From the NCBI GenBank assembly GCA_003024985.2, contig PXIH01S0041829.1: a DNA stretch of 12,437 nucleotides. One strand, given 5' to 3'. Below are positions 9,501-12,437 of the stretch, one piece after another. Numbering within the stretch: position 1 is the stretch's first letter; each line of letters opens with the position of its first letter. The notes beneath the pieces are model-generated. The model made no database searches and was not told the DNA's origin. It saw nothing but the letters and a program-made list of their open reading frames with translations. This stretch comes from Euperipatoides rowelli. Taxonomy: Eukaryota > Onychophora > Udeonychophora > Euonychophora > Peripatopsidae. A program made the translations under genes and the position numbers.

Positions 9501-11574
9501 AAAAAAGTCTTTAAAACGTCCAAGAACTCCAGGTAGTGACTCAAAGGAAGTTAAGACAAATTCAGGATTAACATACCGTGCTTTGAAAGGCTTTGATCAC
9601 AGATGTAATATACGACATTGTGGATGCTGCTTTAAAAGTGAAGAAAAATTATCTTACCATTTAAAATGTCACAATTTGAAAGGGAAAAATTATATTTGTC
9701 CAGAGTGTTCAGATAAATTTGGATTTTGGCATGTTCTTAAATTTCACTTATGGAAACAACATAAAATTGATATGAATATGTTTTCTTGTGAACTATGTAA
9801 TTTTAAAGCATGTTACAATGCTACTGTCGCTACTCATTGTCGTAATTTACATACTAAGCATCAGCGTTTTTCGTGCAGTCACTGTAATGAATTATTTGAA
9901 AACATAGACCTAATTGAAAGTCATAATCATCCTGATATTATTACTAAATATGAATGTAGTGTTTGTCATCAAAATTTTAATAAAGAAAGCATATTGAAAC
10001 ACAATGGGTTAGATGTTGATAGCGACAAAACCGAAATAGAATCTAATATGGATGAAATATTGACGAGAAAAATCCATTTAAATTCAAAGAAAAACTTTAA
10101 AGAAAATGTTAGCAAAGATAAAACCTGTGTGAATTCTTACCGACGTTTCAAAGAATATGCTTATAGATGTCCAGTACAGCATTGTGGGTGTTGTTTTAAA
10201 ACGGAGAGTAATTTAAAATATCACTTGAAATGTCACAATGCTGATGGAAAAAATTACAAATGTCCAGAGTGCTCTCAAATTTTCCAACATTGGCATCACT
10301 TAAAACTTCATCTTTGGAAGAAATACGCTATTGATTTAAACATGTTTAGTTGTCGGATCTGCGGCTTCAGAGCTTTGTACAAGGCAAGACTGGCATCTCA
10401 TTGTCAAGCTTTGCATTGTAATGAACAGCGTTTTGTATGTAAAATGTGCGGATATGTGCTGGAAAAAATTAGTTTTGTGGAAGAACATATAACATTGCAT
10501 AAAAGCGTTGAATTTGAATGTGATGTGTGCCATTATATTTTGCCTGAGTTGACTAATGTTTATCAACACAACAAACATCAACCCTCAGATACTTATAAAT
10601 GCAGTTTTTATGGCTGTAAATATGCATCAAAATCCCCTAAAAAAATAAAAAAGCATGAAGTTAAACATACTGAAGAAATTCCACTTTATTATACACAGTT
10701 TGGACCAAGGGTACAAGCTGAATTGCCAAAGAAACACTTTGATTCCCGCCAGAGGAAATTTCAATGTTCTTATTGTTTTTTCTCCTCCAATTTCCATTTA
10801 CAGTATGAAAAACATTTGCAACTTAAACATCCTTACATTAAAAACTCCTTTGTCTGCAAAATGTGTTCATATACATCAAAAACCAAAGAACAATTTGAGC
10901 TGCATATATTTGCCCATAATAAAGGCATATTATCTGCAAAATGTTTGTACAAATTGCAGAAACATTTGACAACTAATTATTCCTGTCATCTATGTGAATT
11001 TATTGTACCTAAGTGGTCAACTCTTAAACTTCACAAAATGAGAGTTCATCATGAGGAAAATGTTTTGAAATGTATTTATTGTCCATACGTAACTGGATTT
11101 AAAACAAATTTTTATCGTCATCTTCAGAGTAAACATCAGAAAGCTGGCCTACTATCCTGCTCTGAGTGTTTTTATTCGACTTTTAGTCAGAAACTTTTCA
11201 CCAGTCATATTGTCACTCATAGGTCAAGTTATAATGAAGGGAAGTGTACAAATAGTGTTCCAAAAAGATATCCATTAAAAAATGTTCGACGATGGCCATA
11301 TTTATCCAATGGCTCAAGATACAGTTCTAGTGCCTTTTGTACATTAACTTGTTCTCTGACGCCAAGAACTGCATTAACTTATTCTGGAGATTTTGAAAAT
11401 TCCAATGTTTCTCAAGATGTTGGAAGTGAATTTAGTAAAAATATGGAATGTGTCGATTCTAAGTGGAAAATTCCAAAATTAATTGAAAATCCTACAGCTA
11501 CTGTCACTAATTCTGTTTTAAGATCAGAAGTGCCTAGTGCTTGTATTGTAAAGGCTGAACTTACTGATTTATAG
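562..11574 (+). CDS. giant poly-C2H2 zinc-finger protein, 3670 aa, about 102 finger-like elements
   Basis: One uninterrupted frame encodes 3670 residues from ATG 562 (A at -3) to TAG 11572-11574. A GTG at 541 extends the open frame but is not a credible eukaryotic start. Order: one C2H2 finger (residues 4-25); a charged, probably disordered linker (26-193); 19 tandem modules of five finger-like elements (194-3344); six fingers of a different style (3345-3553); a Ser/Thr-rich tail (3554-3670). Linkers between fingers are not the TGEKP type. No ZAD, KRAB, BTB, SET or other accessory domain, signal peptide or membrane segment is visible. C2H2 arrays in general bind DNA, RNA or proteins in the nucleus. 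Basic NLS-like stretches (PKKPRK at 8365-8382, KKSLKRPRTP at 9502-9531) and SUMO-consensus sites fit a nuclear chromatin or transcription factor, but that role is inferred. The coding exon is intronless, as is common for the finger exon of such genes. I recognise no named orthologue. Confidence 0.93.
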   Translation: MFDCNICQRIFYRMEDYQRHMLKDHVLDSLQKKQHVLKHLAVQKTTETSCTLSESSTSAADDEIVKKNETIDEPNLSKVNEKASINQQKLKKNGNDSAEMQVKEMPSKCSPTDSLPNHPIKQELMDEFENSDDDASMEHHLWRFAAVDVKMENSNDEEEANEITDTLRAQKLAAAFNEAQEKTNKQSSSSPFVYRCNMQHCGSPFTSLETLDYHLSCHSKLGSNYKCPECSTTFKQWYRLKSHLWKNHKIDVDMSSCEMCDFKACYGFYVSAHCQRMHARDQYFTCKVCEEMFNQISNLEEHSKLHQDVFTFECTICHYAFMDLESLKKHNEIKNIPPHLNQVLNEFKCYTKHCGSRFSSDENLNYHQQCHNSEERNYKCPECAATFKHWHQLKPHLWEQHKLDIDMFTCTICGLKTNYAATLASHCQGSHAKSQRFICKICNEVFDHCTQIPEHSKLHEDFKYECVICCYNFTDLDGIFKHSGGENLMKISNENKCYMQHCGSRFETEESLNYHLKCHNREENNYKCPECSVTYKQWHQLKQHLWQQHNIDVEMSRCELCNYKACYIFNVAQHCQRVHANQQLFLCKICDQVLDHRQLLPDHSKLHDEIRYECNICHSVFNNLLNVFKHNAKTFVNGITTFIDGCNDSKCNSPYSKKNEIDENDPDILESESNETEDGSNSFRESEFSNYRCSYQYCGTRFKTEESLKYHQNCHNNEFGGYLCPECSTVFKNWHHLKQHLWEFHKVDLDMLCCNACDYKTHYSHTLSTHCRASHVKDQQFICKICKEVCEDSASAEKHSNSHEEFKFECTLCGIMLIDLEMISKHIDGKKMYKLPRQSTNEFRCYAKHCGCRFSTEEKLEYHQKCHNPEERNYKCPECSAPFKHWHQLKPHLWEHHKLDIDMYTCTVCGFKTHYAATLSLHCQGLHTRNQQFICKVCDQVLENSILILDHSKLHEDYKYECSICHYIFTDEEAIHKHNGGDVIKTNIDNKCYMPHCGSRFDTEENLNYHLKCHNRDENNYKCPECATTFKQWHQLKQHLWLQHKVDVEMSRCELCNYKACYIFNVAQHCQRMHANQQLFICKICDQVFDHRQFLSEHSKMHEEIKYECNICHCLFTTLLNIFKHNVKTSVKGVLNLNADISDDSASGKKSELDENEDFDILDPNEIKNVNRSFVDFDNFPFRCSFQHCGSRFRSDENLQYHQKCHNLELGGYICPECSNIFKYWHHLKPHLWETHKLNLDMCGCNMCDYKTYYAATLATHCRASHGRDQQFMCKTCNEICENSFIVEKHSLAHQEFKYECQVCGIIFPDLECISKHVDVRKSKQVRQNSNEFRCFTKHCGCRFSTEERLQYHQKCHNLEERNYTCPECSSIYKHWHQLKPHLWDQHKLDIDMSTCTICGLKTNYAATLASHCQGSHFKSQQFICKLCDQLFEDCSLLAEHIKLHEEQKIECSICHYTFLDLDSVEKHNGGDIDKSTSDYKCYMQHCNSHFENEENLNYHLRCHNRDENNYKCPECSVLFKQWHMLKQHLWQQHKVDMEMCHCELCNYKACYIYNVAQHCQRVHANQQLFICKVCDQVFDHRQFLSEHSKLHEEIKYECNVCHSVFVNLTSAFRHNAKTAINGLMNIKIEGDDLEKMDMSNDGELFGGECANDFGEDRVSRYFIESGSCSFKCNYQHCGSTFKSDETLKFHQSCHNPEAGGYLCPECYTIFKYWHHLKPHLWEQHKIDIDMCSCRLCDYKTPYSTAMITHCRASHTKEQQFICNICNDVCDDSNTIETHSSSHEELKYECTVCQSVFSELETVLKHNNARKAVRLSLQNSNEYRCFTKHCGSRFSTPEKLIYHKNCHNQEEGSNYKCPECSKTFRFWHVLKPHLWEEHKIDIDLCACSICGFKTNYAATLAQHCQGSHTRNQCFICLICDQLFEQCSFLEEHCKLHEEVKLRCSVCQYIFTDLENITKHNGTGQLIKIDDDYRCHIQHCGSRFKTEENLLYHITCHDREGGNYKCPECSTNFKQWHILKTHIWQQHQIDVEMFKCEVCVFKACYSFNVAQHCQRVHAGQQLFICKDCGHVFEDPHLIPQHSNSHEKMKYECNVCHHLLTDLKGLFKHNGVEISRVKSEGDDEISDDSLISEELRKSEDSFAEQNEIQDFHCSFSDCDITFKAEETLKYHQNSHQLNGTGFTCQECSDLFVTWHQLKSHLYADHKLDADLCSCNLCEYKTYSHSDLVLHCRGIHIKEQKFICDECDNVEESSNVVEHSSTHANFKYHCYVCNSVFADKDILGRHNELKSNSRQFSTVDFRCYTKHCGTRFSSEDKLAYHQKCHNLQDKNYSCPECSEQYRFWHLLKPHLWDYHRIDMDLVSCNLCDHKANYQSYLATHCQIMHAKDQRFTCKMCNETLENTVGLYGHSQLHKEQKYQCSGCHYVFTTLSNVYKHNANIYQNKDCSEYKCQTLHCGTKFKSEENLKYHEKSHDREEGNYKCPECSFPFKQWHILKGHLWEDHKVDIEMFKCELCEYKACYSYNVATHCYKKHLVDQKFTCKICDKEPEEIAVIPEHSKLHKEQKFECSVCHHLFSDLRSTFKHHGSTYTVKRTSVENDSKQVTPKKPRKTADENCLEESHNSNLRQNIKVEVNDEEESGRILRPRRSHSEAVELKGKSTRLWYWYSYNFVYKCNAQHCGSRFKTEENLKYHQNCHNAETKNYKCPECSSPFKQWHILKQHLWDHHRTDVDMFPCELCNFKACYSAGVTTHCQMVHGKDQHFICRNCNITIDSGDSLQEHSLIHDTTALQYECSICHHLFMDIESITKHNSIKDGITQSYRRLKEYVYKCTARYCGCCFKTEENLQYHLRCHNIKDKNYICPECSQVYAFWHHLKYHLWKIHKVNVEMFSCESCTFKACYKAIVAQHCRHFHARSQSILCKSCNTIFDNIQLFQVHAEDHEQHKYECCVCHQLFTEIETTVKHFEGETDTEESTSVDAENGRVKKSLKRPRTPGSDSKEVKTNSGLTYRALKGFDHRCNIRHCGCCFKSEEKLSYHLKCHNLKGKNYICPECSDKFGFWHVLKFHLWKQHKIDMNMFSCELCNFKACYNATVATHCRNLHTKHQRFSCSHCNELFENIDLIESHNHPDIITKYECSVCHQNFNKESILKHNGLDVDSDKTEIESNMDEILTRKIHLNSKKNFKENVSKDKTCVNSYRRFKEYAYRCPVQHCGCCFKTESNLKYHLKCHNADGKNYKCPECSQIFQHWHHLKLHLWKKYAIDLNMFSCRICGFRALYKARLASHCQALHCNEQRFVCKMCGYVLEKISFVEEHITLHKSVEFECDVCHYILPELTNVYQHNKHQPSDTYKCSFYGCKYASKSPKKIKKHEVKHTEEIPLYYTQFGPRVQAELPKKHFDSRQRKFQCSYCFFSSNFHLQYEKHLQLKHPYIKNSFVCKMCSYTSKTKEQFELHIFAHNKGILSAKCLYKLQKHLTTNYSCHLCEFIVPKWSTLKLHKMRVHHEENVLKCIYCPYVTGFKTNFYRHLQSKHQKAGLLSCSECFYSTFSQKLFTSHIVTHRSSYNEGKCTNSVPKRYPLKNVRRWPYLSNGSRYSSSAFCTLTCSLTPRTALTYSGDFENSNVSQDVGSEFSKNMECVDSKWKIPKLIENPTATVTNSVLRSEVPSACIVKAELTDL
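571..636 (+). other. isolated N-terminal C2H2 finger
   Basis: Residues C4, C7, H20 and H25 give C-x2-C-x12-H-x4-H, starting three residues after the initiator Met. This finger stands alone, separated from the array by about 168 residues, and lacks the CPEC, HLW and HC signatures of the modules. Its closeness to the start codon leaves no room for an N-terminal accessory domain unless an upstream coding exon exists. Confidence 0.85.
637..1140 (+). other. charged low-complexity N-terminal linker with two SUMO-consensus sites
   Basis: Residues 26-193 are rich in Lys, Glu, Asp, Ser and Asn, with no finger ligand pattern, and are probably disordered. Two psi-K-x-E tetrapeptides are present: IKQE at 919-930, followed by an acidic patch, and VKME at 1006-1017, followed by NSNDEEE, which fits the negatively charged SUMO motif form. 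A short hydrophobic stretch, HHLWRF, sits just before the second site and may be a docking motif. The stretch ends in a Ser-rich segment before module 1. Confidence 0.7.
1141..2631 (+). repeat. module triplet I (modules 1-3)
   Basis: Modules start at 1141, 1600 and 2044 (lengths 459, 444 and 588 bases including spacers). Each has elements a-e. Module 1 sits where an A-type module would be expected but is divergent: its c element has KACY and HCQRMH like C-type modules, and its opening FVYRCN resembles module 16. Module 2 is B-type (YTKHCG, NYAATLA, HCQGSH). Module 3 is C-type (YMQHCG, KACYIFNVAQHC). After the last element of module 3, the spacer 2452-2631 is Asn/Asp/Glu/Ser-rich and contains no finger. 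Confidence 0.9.
2632..4104 (+). repeat. module triplet II (modules 4-6)
   Basis: Modules start at 2632 (A-type), 3088 (B-type) and 3529 (C-type). A-type marks in module 4 are GGYLCPEC in the a-b linker and HCRASH in element c. Module 5 has KHWHQLKPHLW and THYAATLSLHC. Module 6 is nearly identical at protein level to module 3 through elements b-d. The C-type spacer is acidic, with KKSELDENED resembling KKNEIDEND in the triplet I spacer, so the spacer was duplicated with the modules. All four canonical elements per module keep their Cys and His ligands; element e lacks the last His. Confidence 0.92.
4105..5571 (+). repeat. module triplet III (modules 7-9)
   Basis: Modules start at 4105 (A), 4558 (B) and 4999 (C). 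Module 7 repeats the A marks GGYICPEC and HCRASH. Module 8 repeats TNYAATLASHCQGSH. Module 9 repeats KACYIYNVAQHC and DHRQFLSEH, the latter identical to module 6. Before modules 5, 8 and 11 the A-to-B linker ends in a shared [ST]NE[FY]RC. The acidic spacer after module 9 carries IKIE at 5440-5451 followed by GDDLE, a SUMO-consensus site in the charged context. Confidence 0.92.
5572..7005 (+). repeat. module triplet IV (modules 10-12)
   Basis: Modules start at 5572 (A), 6028 (B) and 6475 (C). Module 10 has GGYLCPEC and HCRASH. Module 11 has NYAATLAQHCQGSH. Module 12 has KACYSFNVAQHCQRVH and uniquely HIW where the others have HLW or, once, HLY. This is the most compact triplet because the spacer after module 12 is shorter. 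That spacer holds VKSE at 6904-6915 followed by GDDE, again a SUMO-like site, and is Ser/Glu/Asp-rich. Confidence 0.92.
7006..8565 (+). repeat. module triplet V (modules 13-15), with a degenerate A-type module
   Basis: Modules start at 7006 (A), 7453 (B) and 7897 (C). Module 13 is the most divergent A copy: CQEC replaces CPEC, HLY replaces HLW, the CG after the first Cys pair is CD, and element d (7282-7341) has 11 rather than 12 residues between second Cys and first His. Module 14 keeps B features (YTKHCG) but has HCQIMH. Module 15 is C-like (KACYSYNVATHC). In modules 13 and 15 the Cys before the last His of element a is Ser, unlike all other modules. Confidence 0.88.
8305..8565 (+). other. 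long basic/acidic spacer with NLS-like motif between modules 15 and 16
   Basis: This is the longest spacer of the array. It holds PKKPRK at 8365-8382, similar to a classical monopartite nuclear localisation signal, then IKVE at 8437-8448 followed by VNDEEE (SUMO-consensus with acidic tail), then RILRPRR at 8473-8493, and ends with an aromatic stretch (LWYWYSYNF) just before module 16. It marks the change from the period-three A-B-C array to the 16-19 subfamily. Confidence 0.7.
8566..10593 (+). repeat. modules 16-19, second subfamily
   Basis: Modules start at 8566, 9034, 9598 and 10162. They keep the a-e plan but do not follow the A-B-C cycle: modules 16-18 all have KACY in element c, and modules 17-19 have CGCCF in element a. 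Modules 17, 18 and 19 are each preceded by a variant of SYRRLKEY (9007-9030, 9571-9594, 10135-10158). Decay is visible. In 19b the last His is Tyr (TAC at 10324-10326). 18d (9874-9930) ends H-x1-H. 18e has 11 residues between Cys and His. The spacer after module 17 is basic (KKSLKRPRTP at 9502-9531, a likely NLS with a proline-directed Thr). Confidence 0.88.
10594..11220 (+). other. C-terminal cluster of six C2H2 fingers
   Basis: Six complete fingers at about 10600-10668, 10765-10830, 10855-10917, 10984-11049, 11071-11136 and 11158-11220. The first is C-x4-C like element a but without TEEN or YH. The others are C-x2-C-x12-H-x3/4-H with an aromatic or Tyr-Ser/Thr pair after the second Cys (CFFSS, CSYTS, CPYVT, CFYST), a style seen in many long transcription-factor arrays. 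A finger-like remnant around 10936-10968 has one Cys and KLQKH but no second Cys. This block lacks the five-element period and may be the ancestral DNA-binding part. Confidence 0.85.
11221..11571 (+). other. C-terminal tail with terminal SUMO-consensus site
   Basis: The last 117 residues carry no finger. The start is basic (KRYPLKNVRRWP), the middle is rich in Ser, Thr and Asn, and the end holds VKAE at 11548-11559 followed only by LTDL before the stop. No domain is recognised. Confidence 0.6.
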
Positions 11575-11740
11575 AAACTTTACTAGTATTAAGAATTACA
11601 AATTTAATAATGAAAATGTTTTTGTTTATATTTTTTTTTTAAATGTCTTTATTCAAAATGAAAATGTTATTGATTTTTTTTTTTATGGTTATAGTTCCAT
11701 TCTTCCCCTCCCAATAAAACTATATAATTTATTTCAAATC
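11575..11740 (+). other. 3' untranslated region (approximate end)
   Basis: A short AT-rich UTR with T runs follows the TAG. The downstream limit is estimated from the polyadenylation signal at 11713-11718, since cleavage usually falls 10-30 bases after it. No second reading frame of note is present. Confidence 0.6.
11713..11718 (+). terminator. polyadenylation signal AATAAA
   Basis: A canonical AATAAA lies 138 bases after the stop codon and is the only plus-strand copy I find downstream of it. A GT-rich stretch (around 11769-11790, TTCTTTGTGAATGTC) follows at a distance compatible with, though slightly far for, a downstream element. Confidence 0.7.
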
Positions 11741-12437
11741 ATTTGGAACATGAAATTTATTGATTTAAGTTCTTTGTGAATGTCATGTTTAAAGCTGATA
11801 TTACTGTGATTGGGTTTATAATAGTATTGGAAGAAAAAAAAAATGTTGTCTTGTATAAGATTTGGTTATAAAATGTATATGTAAGAGAAGCTGGCTTAGA
11901 ATAATTTACTTGCAATTTTTAAAAAAATCAATCACTATTTCATTTCTAACAGTTAGTTTATATGTAATTTAGTAAATTATAAACAATACATGAGTTTCAA
12001 CAAACCATGCCTCATACAAATTTTATATGCTGTTTGTAAAAGGGAAGAAATTTAGTGAATCAAAGCACATTATGCATTGTTTAGAAAAATTTCAGTTTCA
12101 AGTGTTTCTGTGTGTAAAAAGCTAAATTCTCCTTAATTTAGTAGTAGACGAACATGCAGAGTATATTTAAAAAGTGGGAAGAAGTTTTTTTTTTCCCCCA
12201 CTTTCCAACTTTAGCTTGAATCAAGCAAATTTGGTTACATTGTCATTTATTATTGTTTATTGTTATAATTATATAAAATACTTTGCATATCTACAAATCT
12301 TAAAAAGTATAAAAGTGTTATATAATGGTAATATAATGGGGCAGGGTTCCCTTTTTTAAAAATCTTTCACTTTTTTTTTTTTTTAATGTATGGTAAAATT
12401 ACTGTCGGTAATCTAAAAAAAAATAGTTTTTTTTGTT
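11741..12437. other. AT-rich 3' flank without a gene
   Basis: About 700 bases of A/T-rich sequence with several A or T runs. No reading frame with gene-like composition, tRNA, or transposon terminus can be supported. The only structure is an 8-bp inverted repeat, AAAGTGGG at 12171-12178 with CCCACTTT at 12197-12204, around an 18-base loop; this is short enough to be chance. It may be intergenic or an alternative longer 3' UTR. Confidence 0.5.

Noticed and set aside
1141-10593. Possibility that the tandem array is an assembly artefact
   Set aside because: Same-type modules differ at many synonymous sites and in spacers, so they are separate old copies; the frame is open throughout.
1141-10593. 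CRISPR-like or satellite repeat
   Set aside because: The periodicity is protein-coding with constant frame, and conservation is at amino-acid not nucleotide level.
10655-10969. 104-residue plus-strand frame inside the C-terminal finger cluster
   Set aside because: It overlaps intact fingers in the main frame and has no recognisable domain of its own.
12171-12204. 8-bp inverted repeat with T-rich loop as a terminator or RNA element
   Set aside because: It is short, has a run-rich loop, lies beyond the polyadenylation signal, and eukaryotic genes do not end at such hairpins; chance is likely.
12174-12359. 61-residue plus-strand frame in the 3' flank
   Set aside because: Low-complexity translation of AT-rich DNA with no domain, and no sign of coding constraint.

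Overview
The window looks like animal nuclear DNA: AT-rich, with homopolymer T/A tracts, a spliceosomal 3' splice site, an AATAAA polyadenylation signal, and one very long C2H2 zinc-finger gene. An arthropod, perhaps an arachnid, is my best guess from general character. No taxon-specific marker is visible, so the organism call is weak.

Layout. Positions 1-433 look non-coding and are probably the 3' part of an intron; the first ~160 bases are clearly richer in G+C than the rest. A good acceptor (branch-like CTCAT, T tract, CAG) ends at 433. A 128-base untranslated leader (434-561) carries two short overlapping upstream ORFs. One uninterrupted coding exon then runs from the ATG at 562 to the TAG at 11572-11574 (3670 residues). 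A 3' UTR follows, with AATAAA at 11713-11718, and then about 700 bases of AT-rich flank in which I see no gene.

The protein is the interest of the window. It has one N-terminal finger, a ~168-residue charged low-complexity linker, then 19 tandem modules. Each module is built from the same five finger-like elements (a-e), and six further fingers of another style end the array. This totals about 102 finger-like elements. Element a is C-x4-C-x12-H-x3-H. Element b is CPEC...W-H-x-L-K-x-H-L-W. Element c has a Cys directly after its first His. Element d is ordinary. Element e keeps C-x2-C-x12-H but has no normally spaced second His in any module.

Modules 1-15 also show a higher-order period of three (A-B-C, about 1.43-1.56 kb). 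Each triplet ends in a long charged spacer. Several spacers, and both ends of the protein, carry SUMO-consensus tetrapeptides. Modules 16-19 are a separate subfamily with basic spacers. Synonymous sites between same-type modules are heavily diverged while protein sequence is kept, so the array is old and held by selection. I do not recognise a named orthologue. A nuclear scaffold or chromatin-binding role is inference only.
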